From the NCBI GenBank assembly GCA_036874045.1, contig JAZBRI010000011.1:11724501-11788500 (forward strand): 64,000 bases of DNA. Direction: 5' to 3'. Shown here in pieces: positions 26,450 to 38,227 of this stretch. The notes under the pieces were generated by a model, which was not told the DNA's origin, searched no databases, and was given only the letters and a program-made list of their open reading frames with translations. How positions within the stretch are numbered: the first letter of the stretch is position 1; each line of letters opens with the position of its first letter. The stretch comes from Cymodocea nodosa (lineage: Eukaryota; Streptophyta; Magnoliopsida; Alismatales; Cymodoceaceae). A program made the position numbers and the translations under genes.

Positions 26450-29400
26450 ATGTTCGCGCTCCCGCATTTATACCGTCGAAGTCGTTTCCTGCTTTACAAC
26501 ACCCAGCGGAAACCCGCGGCCGCCCCGAAGGTTGCGAGAAGCGTGGTCCGGATGGCTGGCGAAGGTGCCAACAACAACGAGCAGGGGGTGGATCGGAGGA
26601 GCCCAAGCTCCAACCCCGAAATCGCCAAGTTGCAGCAGTCGATCAAGAAAGACCCCCCTGGTAGGTAGTCGACTCTTGAACGTTGCACCACTTATTCCTA
26701 TGACCTGCTTTCTTGCTGGGTTAAATAGTGTATAAAAATTATAAATTATCGTTTGTCTTCCCTAATCCTCAACTGGGTTCGCAAAACTGTAACATAATTC
26801 AAATCGAATGTTTGAAGTTGTAGAGACTGTGCGGGTAGTATTTACTGCTGTTTCGATGCAAAAATGTTTTTTTTTTTTTAGGCAATCAGCTCTCTTGGGG
26901 AGCTGAATTTGCTACAGAAGGAAGGTATGGATTAGAGTTTCCCGGTCTGATTCGTTTATAATGAATGCCTCTATGTTGCACCTCACGCGTGCCTTTGAAT
27001 TTTGTTGAATGAGTGTTTATTTGTATTCTCCTATTTTGTGTTCAATGAATAGGTGGGTGGGATGAGTGTTGGAAGACAGGGTGCACGCCATGGGACCTAG
27101 GGAAGCCGACCCCAGTACTCTTGCATCTTCTTCAAACCGATGCCCTACCCAAAGGTAGGGTGTTGGTTCCAGGATGTGGCGCTGTGAGTTCCGATGCTCA
27201 TGTACCTTCACGACAACAATCTGTCTTATAATCCTACTTTGTAGGGTTGGCTAAATGAATTATTTTCTGTTGTGTATTTCTACCTATACTTAAATCTGCA
27301 GTTAAATTATATAAATTTAATTTTTTTCTCAAACTTTCTAATCAAGTAGTTTTAAGTTTTTTCCTAATCCTTAGTTTCTTTTACACGAATTGATTCTCTT
27401 TTTTTAACTAGTGCGGTTTTTTCCTCTTAAGGATATGACCAAACCACTTAAGTCAATTTTTTTATCTTATTTTCAATTGGTGCAACTCCTATTCTATGTC
27501 TAATCAAATCAATTTTTAATTTATACCTTACAATATTGATGTTCATTCATCGAAGCATACATAACTCGATAATACTAATTTTTTACATGCAATTATGCTT
27601 TACAATCTGGTATTCTATGCCATAAAGCAATGTTAAATACATAGCAGTTTTATAGAATTTTCCTTTTAATTTTTAAAGAATCCTCCTATCATATAGCACT
27701 CTAGACATATTTCTCTACTTCATCAATCCTATTTTAATCATATAAATAACATCTTCTATAATTTCACCATTGTTATTTAGCATATATCCTAAATATTTAA
27801 AATTTTTACTGTTATGAATCTCATGACTATTGAAGTGTATATTTTAATCATTATTCTTATTTTCATTGGACCTATATTTCATATATTCAATTTTAACCTA
27901 TTCAATCTTAATCCTTTGGATTCTAAATTATCTCTCCATGTTTTAATTTTAAAATAATTGTTTCCTTAATTTCATCAAGTAAAACTATGTTGTTAGCAAA
28001 TAGCATGCACTAGCGTTTTTCTCCTTGAATTTCCTAAATTATTTTATCTATGACCAAGACAAATAAATTTGAACTTAGAGAGGATCCTTGATATAAACCT
28101 ATGTCTATTAAAAATTCCTTAATTTTTTTCATTTATAGTTTTAATGTTAGTAATTACTCTTTCATATATATTTTTTATAATATCAATATATCATATAGGT
28201 CCTTTTCTTTCTAAAACCCACCATAATAAGTTTTTAAGTATTTTATCATAAGTTTTTTGTAAATTAATAAAAATCATATGGAAGTCCTTCTTAACTCTAA
28301 AATTTTTTATTAACTAAGTAAATTAATAACTTTCATTGTTGACCTATCTAATGCAAACCCAAATTAATATATTGTGATTTTAGTTACATTTCTTTGTCTA
28401 TTACTTATTAACTCAATACTATGATAATTATTATAATTCTATGTACTTATCTTATTTTTAAATATAGATATTAAAAAACTATTTCTCCATTTATGTGACA
28501 TCTTCTTGGCATTTAAAGTTGTTGTATTAAAAAACTTAGTTAAATATTTAATCCGTACTTCACCTATACACTTTTACACTTTAAATGGGATATCATTTGG
28601 TCTAATAGTTTTTCTACATTTTATTTCCTTAATAACTTATTTTACTGCCAAACTATCAATTCTTTTAAAATAATTATAGTTTATATCCTTTATATCACTA
28701 CATAAATTTTGCACGTGAGAGTTTTCTATGATAAATTCATTAAAAGGATTACTAAAATACCTACACCATCTATCTTTTATTTCATTTTCTTTTGCTAAAA
28801 CTCTACTATCCTTGTCTTTAATACACTTAACTTGAATCTCCAAATTCTATCATTTTCTTTCTCTAGTCTTGACCAATTTACATATTCTATTTTCTTTTTA
28901 TTTTATGTTTAAAATATCATATAATTTCTTGTAGACCTTATTTTTAACTTCACTAATAATTTTCTTAGCATTTTTTGCTAGCTTATAATTCTCTAAATTT
29001 TCTTCATTTCTATAATTATGATAGGTTTTATAGTAATTTTATTGTTGGCTTGAAGATTATTTTTGGCATTTTTTATGTTCGATTCTGTGTTATCATCCTC
29101 ATTAATTTGTTTAATAATTTTTTTGTATTCACAGGGCCATGATGTAGTTGCTATTGCTAGTCCTGAGAGATATGTTGTTGGGGTGGAAATATCTGAAACT
29201 GCTGTCAAAAAAGCAAAGGAGGTAAGATCACTGACATATGATTTTTTTGCTGGAATTTGCTATCATGTTGCATGAAGTTTTGAAATAATAAATACTTTTA
29301 ATTGGTTACATGGCATTATTCATGATTTCATGAAACTAATGGAACTTGGAGATGTGATTTTTCCTGGAAAATCAAAATTGATGTCCTTATTTTAGTCAAC

Positions 29401-32400
29401 TTCTCATTCAATTCAACATATTTATGATCTGGTACCGTGTATAATTGAGAATCAACTAAGCGTCGATCTTCTTGTGATTACATTGCACATATGAACTGAT
29501 CATGCTATGTAAGTTTAGCCCTTGGTGTTCCATTTCTATATCATTCTTTTGTCATGTTTTTAAGACAAACATTTATTTGTGTTAACAGCTCTTTTCACCA
29601 TTGCCAAACGCAAATTATTGTACTTTCCTGGCAGAAGATTTCTTCAGCTGGCGTCCAAATGAGTTGTTTGATTTAATTTTTGACTATACGTAAGTTCTTA
29701 GCATGCAATCTATTATTGGTTCTTAATTTGTTTTTCTGCCAGAACATTTGACTATACATATTTTTGCAATTTATTTTTATATTTTTCAACCACTCAAATA
29801 AAAAGTTCACCTTAACCTTATTGTTTGTTAAAAATGCAGGTTCTTTTGTGCAATTGATCCATGCATGAGATCTGCTTGGGCTGAAGCCATTAGAGATATG
29901 CTAAAGCCAGATGGAGAGCTTATTACCCTAATGTTTCCTGTATGTTTCAACTATTTGCATAAAATTCTGGAACATTGTTATTAAATTCAGCTGCACACTG
30001 GCATGCAGTTTTTTATAGTTTTTTGCCTTATGGTGTTTATTTCTACATAACAAATTTGTTAGGAAAACTTTCAAAATCTAACGTGAAGCACTTTAAGTTT
30101 TTAAGGATTTCTTATTCTAGTGACTTAAATTCAACATTTTCTTTTTACCTGCCAGATCCAATCCCCAAACTTTCCTTTTTTCCCCTTCTATTTGATCCTT
30201 CTGCTACTGTGACATTGGAATTGCTTGTTCTTTCCTATACCCTTACGTCTAAGTTATTGGAAGGGAAAATTTTAATTAAAGAAAATCTAGTCTTCATAGT
30301 TGTTGATGCAGGGTGTCTGATTGGCCTACCTGGCTTAGCTTGACCGTGGTCAAAATAGCTTGAACTTTTTGCCTTCCACAACTCACTCATAGACTACAAT
30401 CGAGACCATCAACCACATCTGGGCGGTGGTACACAAACAATATGGTTTGAGCTAGTCCCTACAAATAGGCATTCTTGGGCAGGAGTGGCACTCTTTGATT
30501 TGTTATTTCAATGACTATCAACTACCACCGAGTGCACTTATGAATAAGGAGCAAATGCACCCATATTGGTACACAATACACAACATTAAACCTGCTCAGA
30601 CCTCTCAAACTGATGTTGAGCATCAGAGAGGTTTTTTCCACCTACACATTGTGGGTCTGTGTCTCATCTTTTGCAGGCTCAAGTAATCCACATTATCTTT
30701 GTTCAAGCTAGGCTGAAGTGAATTGCACATGCTCTGAGCAGTCAATGGAAGATCAATTAATATCATCTTTGAGAAACACATTAAGTGAACTGCATGTCAA
30801 TGTAGAAATGATCCCAAGCTTTGAAGGAACCAGTGGACAGCATATTGACGTTCAAGATGTTGATGAATAGCATGCAAATGCTGGAAAAGAAGGTGCACAA
30901 GATGAAGAAAAATTGAGCTTTGGACCAGTCATCTTGTTTGGTCTCACTAATTGGAGAATCCTAAAATGTATGGCTTTAATTTCAAGGTGTCAAGGTGCTT
31001 GAGCATGGCCAAGTGTGCCTTTGTGCCTAGGCATTGCTTACGTGCCATTTTATAATAAGATTATTGGGAAATATAATCTCATATTAGCAAAGTAAAAGAT
31101 GAAAATTGGTTAATATAGACAAGAAATTTTATACACATGATCAATTTATTTTGCATTAGATGTCTACATTTTAATATGTTATTAGAACAGAAAAATCTTA
31201 ATAAACCTACACATCTACCAAAAGAACACTTGTAAGACTTAAGGAAGACTACAAATGATAAGTGTTGAAAAAGATAGTCCTACATAGACCAAGTAAAAGA
31301 TAAAAAATGATTAATATAAAAAGACCTCTCCACTCATAACTAATTGGTTTTGAGTTGGATGTCTATATTTCAATAAAGATATATGTACATTACATATATG
31401 TACTTAAACTATATCATTGATGGAAAATGTGTTAAATATATGTATAATACTAGAAAATCAGAGGTTTACTAAAAAATATGTTAATAAGGAAAACAAGTCA
31501 TGATACATAAAATTTGTCAATAGTATACAAACTAAAAATCATAATATTGTTGTAGAACATGCTAAATATATGCATCATACTCTAAATATTAATTATTATG
31601 TACAATGTAATATCATTAAAATATGAAGACGTTATGACACAGCAATTTTGTCAATAAAATGCATAATGACAAATCATACAAAATTTGTATAATATGTTAA
31701 ATACATGTAAAATTAAAAAATTAAAAATTTAAGAATCAGATTTTAAATGAATGAAATTTAAAAATCAGTTTTCAAATCATTAAAATCATATAAATATTAT
31801 TACATGAGTTTAGAGAGGTTCAAATAGCTCTAGATCCGATTAGGTTCTAGTTTATTAAAAAAGGCTAGGCATAAAATTCCAAGCATCATTAGGCGTAAAA
31901 ATCATAATATTGTTGTAGAACATGCTAAATATATGCATCATATTCTAAATATTAATTCTTATGTACAATGTAATATCATTAAAATATGAAGAAGTTATGA
32001 CACAGCAATTTTGTCAATAAAATGCATAATGAAAAATCATACAAAATTTGTATAATATGTTAAATACATGTAAAATAAAAAAATTAAAAATTTAAGAATC
32101 AGATTTAAATGAATAAAAATTTAAAAATCAGTTTTCAAATCATTAAAATCATATAAACATTATTACATGAGTTTAGAGAGGTTCAAAGAGCTCTAGATCC
32201 GATTAGGATCTAGTTTATTAAAAAAGGCTAGGCATAAAATTCCAAGCATCGTTAGGTGCCTTGGCACCTAAGCATTGCAAAGGTGGTGCCTCGATGAGAA
32301 TGTGTGGCTTTCTCATATCCATTGATGCTTAAAGTCTAGAAAATAGGAGAGGACTGATTAAGAGGTTGAGGCAAACATCATTAGGGTTGCTCAAAGAAGG

Positions 32401-35400
32401 CAATCAATTAGTATGTACAAGTGATAATGTATTCATAGATAAGTTAGCTTAGGTGAACTGTCAACTTAGCATGTTGGAGAAGGAGAAGATGAGTTGACAG
32501 TGCCTCTTTAGCATTTAAGTAGTTATCCTTTGTTGAATTTAGAGATGTTAAGTCATACCTAAAAGGATTTAAAATTCTCGTCATCAAGACATACAAGGAG
32601 AAAGATGACCCCTCTAGATTACATACAAGCATGCAAAGGCTTGATGAGCGTAACAGGTATCAACTGACATCATGTATCAAAGTTTCCTCACTAAGAGATT
32701 ACATACATAGTCGACTTGACTTGGGGAAGAACAGTTGGAGATAATTTATCGATTCTTTTACATGGCATAATGACATTATTTTCATTAGCTACACCCTTTT
32801 CTTAAATTTTATTCACTTATAATAAAATCTATAAATTACCACTCTTTAATTATATTGGGTATAAATGATGGACAGCTAGTCATTTTAATTTTATGCACTA
32901 GACATGTCATAATTTACTCCTCATATTTGAGATTATTCTTTTGTTTCTTTCTGTTTTTTTTTGTAGGTCGATAACTATGATGGCGGGCCTCCATATGCAT
33001 TATCCCCGTCCAGGTTTCTAACTTTTCTTATAAGTTTCTTGAATTCACTTTCTAATTTCCTTTAGGTGGTTTGCATTTTGCAATGCTTGTCTGGAGCATT
33101 AGATAATAATTATGCCTCTTTCTACCCTGGCTTCAACACCGTACATGTTAGCTTTGTGCTAGTTGTGTGACTTCATGTTGGCATCATTTTTACTAAAGAA
33201 GAAAGAAACCTTGCGGTCGGTGACATGAAGCCTGAAGTTTCATAAATATATTTCTACGTGTAGCTAATTGTTATCCAAATCAAAGCCTTCAAAAATGTTA
33301 TAAACTAGGTTGGATTTAAGAATGCATAACCATTGCTGCATCTGGGGTTTGTAATCAGCTGGCATTTCACTTATGTAGTTTACATGAATAGCCTTCTTTC
33401 AAAACAGGGAAGGCTTTTATGTTCATCAGTTGAATTGGTGATTAACAGGCTAGCATGACCAAGTTATGTCATCCTTTTTGTTTTAAGCATGATTTTGAAA
33501 AAGAATTGTAGAAGGAGACGATGTCTATGCATGCATAGGGGCTAGACAGCAAAATTACTGGGGAATTGAAAGTCATCTTTTTCACGGGGATGAGTTTTTT
33601 TTTGCAGATAAAGCACATTAATTTTAGTGCATAAAAGGTTAGATTAACCCAATGCAAGCTCTTTTTAGGCTTTTACCATAGATATCCCATTTTGATTTTC
33701 TTTTATATAGGATGCGAAATTAATCATTTCTGTGGCATAAGTCATTGTATTCCTTGACTAAAGGCTACAGGTGACATTAGTGATTAGAAACTTAGGTCAT
33801 ATTGGTTAGTATCAAAAAGATAACTCATTGGACATGCCTTTGGGGGAAACTATAACCATGCGCAATGGATTTTTTTGGTACCAATTCTTTATTTTGAAAT
33901 GTATATAATAATTGAAATATCATGCTTTGTATACATTGTTGTCAAAGACTACCAATTCAAGTAAGCAAACATCTCACAGGGTAAATATCCTATGCTGAAG
34001 TTCAACTACACTTATTAAATGGAGAAACTAAAGTGAAGGTTTTTGTTAGAAGAATTAAATGTCTGAGATAATTATTGGCACTAGGTCCAGCATATGTATT
34101 AAAAATAAGGTGTCACATCTGGGTGCCCATGTTCCATTTTATTATTGTTTGTTCAGATTCATATGCATACATTTCATAAATATAAACCTAAAGTTGATGG
34201 TTAAATAACAACGAAAATCACTAATAAACATAATTTTTTGTGAAATATAATAAACATAGTTAATGTCCAAAATGTGATAAATGAACTACCAAACAACATT
34301 GAAGTTGAATTAGGAAGTTGTGGAAGAGCTCGTGGCCTTCAGATGTTGGGAAACATGCTGCTGAAGTTGAGCCGTTGACGTAGGAGTTTTAGAGTTGAGA
34401 AGAAGTGAACAACGATTCTTCTACTTAAAAACTCTAAAAACAGCTTTTAGGTAACATAATTCCTGCTGGATCCATATCCAGATCCAGCAGGATAAGATTA
34501 AAAAAATAAACACTTGGTCATTTAAATGACCATGGCCTTGGAATACCTAGACATCTACCTCAGTAAGTACGATCCAGCAGCTTGGGTACTTCAACCTTGT
34601 TTGCTCTTTGTTTTTGAAAGAAGGATTCTTATTAATTATAATTTTCAACCAAGAAACAAAAATGTTGAACAGGAGGATCAACCTCCAAACGAAAAAGAAA
34701 CAAAAAATTTAAAAATCTATGAATCCTACAATGTTTGACACAAAAGTTGGAAACGACAGTCAAGCTGAAGAATCAAATCAGCAGTGACGAACTGGCCTCT
34801 GTGGAAGGTGATTACATTCCATGTCAGCCAGATGGTCCAACTGATAGCAGGAACAAGAAGTATCAAATCCATAACGTGATCTCATTTTCCAAAGTAACAA
34901 ACCAAAGAAGGTATTCCATAGAAGGATTGTGACACCATACGTAATGACCTTAGGACTGAGCTTCTGCCTGACATCATTGCTGATGTTGCAAGAGATTATT
35001 CACCTGCCATAATCCCGCTATGCAGTGATGTGAACATGAACCTTTGCTGATCTTAGAAGCTTTCAAAGGTTAAAGTTGCATAATGGTTCTGATTTTCAAA
35101 CCATCAAATATATCATTTCTTTTGGTGAATAAGAACATTTAGGTAACAATGATCTTTAGCTGCTTCTTTTGTTGCTTTAAAAAAGAAACACAAGATAAAT
35201 GGATTCTATTTGTGGAATACATGTTGAGTCACTTAAATAAGTTAAACAGGGTAATTTGCATTTAAATGCTTCTTTTCTATTCTTGAGATAAAATTATGAT
35301 ACATGCAGAAAAGGAGTTTTCCGGAACTGCTGAAGCTTTACAAGATTATGACTTAAAAATGATTTTTGCTCATGCAGCTACGAAAATGTGCTGAACCCTT

Positions 35401-36441
35401 TGGGTTTTGAAGCTATATCTGTGATTGATAATGAACTAGCTATTAAGCCTCGCAAGGTAAATAGATCAGTTCATCCCTTTATTGAGTTATGCTTTTTACT
35501 TCAATTTAGAGTTGAATTTTGTGAAAATTCTAATTCTATTCAAAATATAATATGAAAGATCCTATCATTGGTAGCGTTACTTGCCTATTACTCATTATAC
35601 AGTGAACCATAAGTGATAGGTATATTATTTTAAAAATGTGAAATTCTAACTCAAAACTAATTGATTTTAAGTCCAAATTCTTTACATCTACTAATGTGAG
35701 ACTATTTAATATTTCTTTTACTTATGACTTTCGCTTATATCTATAAATATCTTTTTAAGGGTGGATATACGTAAACTTGTTTTGATATTATATAAAATGT
35801 CAACTTAGAACCAAATGGTTAAAGAGAAGGATCCATTATTGTGTAAGTCTAGATTCTTTCTTACATCTACTGATGTGTGATTATTCAAAAAAAAAAGGAG
35901 TGAAAGTTCTTATGGAATTGTGAAACCATGCATAATGGCCTTCACACAAGAAGTTATTCAAAATATTAAATCAAAACCCTATTTTATTGATAATGTAGAT
36001 TTTCTAAATGAGAAGTAGAAAGGAATGGCAAATGAGATGCCAAAGTGAGAAGTCTCAGTCACTGAAAAACCTTGTTTTTTCATTTTTTGTTTGCCCATCT
36101 AAGATTGCAAAATCTAACACTATGCACTTGTTCTATCTGAAGCCTCACAAAATTTCCTGTTGTGTCTCACAAAATTCATGGTACAAGCAGTAGTTATTGC
36201 TAGCCTTCACATCTGACTGATTTTTTAAGCATCCGTATTGTATTGTCCCTATTATAGCAATGGTAAGATGCTTCATTATGAAAGTTTTCATTGCTTAATT
36301 TTGACGTTGAGCATGACAGGTGCTATAATTTTTTCAACATGAGCATTTTGTGTATGGATCTTTTAAGTAAATTATGCTATTTTACAGGGGAAAGAGAAAC
36401 TTGGAAGATGGAAAAGATGTACGAGTCGATCTCTTATGTGA
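26450..36441 (+). CDS. HOL: HOL-type thiol/halide S-adenosylmethionine methyltransferase
   Basis: Transfers methyl from SAM to halides, thiocyanate or thiols (methyl halide formation, glucosinolate breakdown product or bisulfide detoxification). Eight exons: 26450-26660, 27053-27183, 29135-29221, 29589-29689, 29840-29939, 32967-33013, 35378-35456 and 36388-36441 (TGA). They total 810 nt, or 269 aa, and all phases join. Landmarks are GGWDECW...[13 protein letters not shown] motif [69 protein letters not shown] and [10 protein letters not shown] near the end. The first 34 residues are Arg/Ser-rich and lack acids, like an organelle presequence. Met35 (MAGEGANNN) could be an alternative cytosolic start. 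Introns two, five, six and seven are expanded by transposons. Confidence 0.93.
27420..28960 (-). pseudogene. LINE reverse transcriptase fragment in HOL intron 2
   Basis: On the minus strand broken frames give the plant L1-type RT landmarks: [36 protein letters not shown] (the QGxxLSPxLF motif), then [10 protein letters not shown]. The last is the catalytic A-x-D-D box with both Asp codons changed to Asn. Numerous stops show it is dead. It lies between exons 27053-27183 and 29135-29221, opposite to HOL. A related copy is at 46690-47660. Confidence 0.75.
31062..31372 (+). mobile_element. TRIM-like miniature LTR element in HOL intron 5
   Basis: Two direct repeats, 31062-31173 and 31263-31372, share caaagtaaaagat(g)aaaa and ttaatata(g/a)a and an end of the form ggatgtct(a)(c)at. 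The second starts TGTTGAAAAAGATAGTCC. The 90-bp centre contains agaacacttgtaagactta, close to agaacactcgtgagactta in the TRAPPC5 copy (22926-22944). That shared centre links the two as one family. No coding sequence. Confidence 0.55.
31533..32256. repeat. Tandem duplication, two ~363-bp copies
   Basis: 31533-31895 and 31896-32256 are nearly identical: only scattered substitutions and one- or two-base indels. Both begin taaaaatcataatattgttg and end near ggcataaaattccaagcatc. A shorter motif, gcctt(t/g)g..cct(a)(a/g)gcattgc, appears at about 31017-31036 and again at about 32257-32280 in the same orientation, so the block may sit inside a larger repeat. It lies in HOL intron 5 and is non-coding. 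Confidence 0.9.
33014..35377. other. HOL intron 6
   Basis: A 2.4-kb intron without a recognisable gene. 34526-34932 contains two short overlapping open frames with no family resemblance, and 34450-34490 has an imperfect palindrome around ctgctggatccatatccagatccagcag. Possibly an old inserted element. Confidence 0.4.
35600..35900. repeat. Degenerate paired repeat in HOL intron 7
   Basis: Two stretches, about 35640-35705 and 35800-35890, share (c/g)aactcaaaac(t/c)aa(t)tg, aagtc(c/t)a(a/g)attctt and acatctactgatgtg-like sequence. Between them is gatattatataaaatg, similar to a decayed primer site. It resembles the TRIM-like layout but is too diverged to assign. Confidence 0.35.
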
Positions 36442-37189
36442 AGGCCTTCGAAGATGAGACCAACCTTGTGCCTGTTGAAAGTTTGGTGTTCAGCGCTGTA
36501 TTAATTATGCAGCCCCGTGCAACTGGCGAAAATATTTTTAATCCAGAAATTGGTTTGGCAATATATGTGAATTTATACAAATCCATATAGATGATGTGGA
36601 TGACCAGCAAAATCCATATATAAATTACAAAGTACTTGAACCTTCCCATACCAGTGAATTTACATATGTAATTCTTTGTATTAATATTGCAGTCTCTTCG
36701 TTGTAAGTATGGTTAAGAATCATGCTATGTTTCTTTACAGGAAGCTTATAGTGAAACGAGAGACATGATATCTATGTAGTATCTAATGTGATATTTTTAG
36801 TGTTCCTTTGTAAAATTCTCATATTTGCTATTTCCTGAATTATATTTTCATTTAAAATTTATATAATGTCTCTATATAAAAAAAATTGACAAATCAAGTT
36901 TCTTATTTATCAAAAAATCTATTTAACTTCTTTTCTCATGTGATGAATACATACACACACACATATATATATATTGGTCGCTTTCACTTCAATACTAACT
37001 TTACCTTTAAGTATAAATTTTAATAATTAAAATGATAGTCTTTTAAGAAATAGATTTACAATGAATTAATATGGTAAGTTTTGCATATAATGATTATATC
37101 AAACAATCATGTTTGCTCATTTGACAGTTGTCGACATTCCATGTAACTTTGGCAACATCCTCATTGCTTGCAAGTCTATGTAAGCTGGA
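36442..37189. other. HOL 3' UTR and spacer
   Basis: Includes the HOL 3' UTR, then an AT-rich spacer with a short (CA)/(TA) run at 36951-36975. No gene seen. Confidence 0.5.
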
Positions 37190-37770
37190 ATCAGTCTTTT
37201 ATAGTATCAAAGAATTGTTGTATTTCTCCCATGTAACTTCTTCAATCAAAGTCCCATTACCCTTTGGTTTTTCTTGCTCATACCTTCCTCTTTGTGATTC
37301 AGAATAGTTTTGACTGACTTACTTGTCAAAAGTTATGTAGATACTTGGAGGTACATATTGTGGAAGTTCCTCTTGATCCTTGTGGTACTCATTTGGAAAA
37401 CTAATATGAAAGATTGATTGTAATTTGAGGCAATCTAGAAGGTCAAGTTTGTAAGTTTAACCTGTCAATCCTTTGCATTACCACGAATGGTTTGTCATAC
37501 TTCAAAATCAATCAGTTATGTGTAGCTTTCCTGTTAATCTTCTTCTAAGTTTGAGAAGTCAACTTCAAAAGTATTTGATCCCCGATTTGAAATACCTTAT
37601 ATTTACGATGCATGTTTCTTCATTCTCTTTGAAGCATGAACCAAATAGTCAAGCGCTTCCTCCTATCAATGTTGTCAAGCTCTATGGTAAATTAGTAGGT
37701 TGTTGGACATCTCCCCAATCCTTCTTTAGCCAAACTCATGTGGCGTCGAAGGTTGATATCTAATAACTAT
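37190..37770 (-). pseudogene. Ty3/gypsy integrase C-terminal fragment
   Basis: On the minus strand, broken frames read RKYKVFQIGDQILLKLTSQT, then LILKYDKPFVVMQRI. This is the conserved linker and C-terminal region of plant gypsy integrases (GDxVLLKLxPQ...KYDGPFEV). Sequence further left fits the following SPTFNV-like tail only loosely. Stops and frameshifts are present and no LTRs were found, so this is an orphan fragment between HOL and the rhodanese gene. Confidence 0.65.
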
Positions 37771-38170
37771 GTGCATCCTACAGGAAATATTCCAATTCCT
37801 TGGCATCCTGAGATCCTCCAAAGATCTTTAGTTCTGATGGCTTACTTGGACTTTCTCTTGCAGTTGTTGAGAAGACAAGGCAAGGCCGTTCGTAGTGTTT
37901 GCCAAGGCATGCAAACTTTATAGACTTCAGCAACAGGCCAGTGTGCTGATGGATGCATGGCTTGATCACATCAATCCACGCATGTACATATATTGACGGC
38001 CAACGCTATCTATCCATCTAAAAATGGTCGCTTGTATTTTTGTCCCACCCACACGTGCATCTCATCCTCCCTAAGCGAGTCTTATCCTCGCCACAACCCG
38101 ACGGCTTCTCCGGCCAACGCTCCGGCAGCCGACCACCGCGATCTTCTGTCCTCCGGTCACCTCCTCTCCT

Positions 38171-38217
38171 TTCCTTCCTTCCTTCCTTCCTTCCTTCCTT
38201 CCTTCCTTCCTTCCTTC
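38171..38217. repeat. (TTCC)n microsatellite in 5' leader
   Basis: Eleven or so TTCC units ending about 10 bases before the ATG of the rhodanese-like gene at 38228. It is probably transcribed in the 5' UTR as a pyrimidine-rich run, and its length is likely variable. Confidence 0.95.
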
Positions 38218-38227
38218 TCCCATCGCC

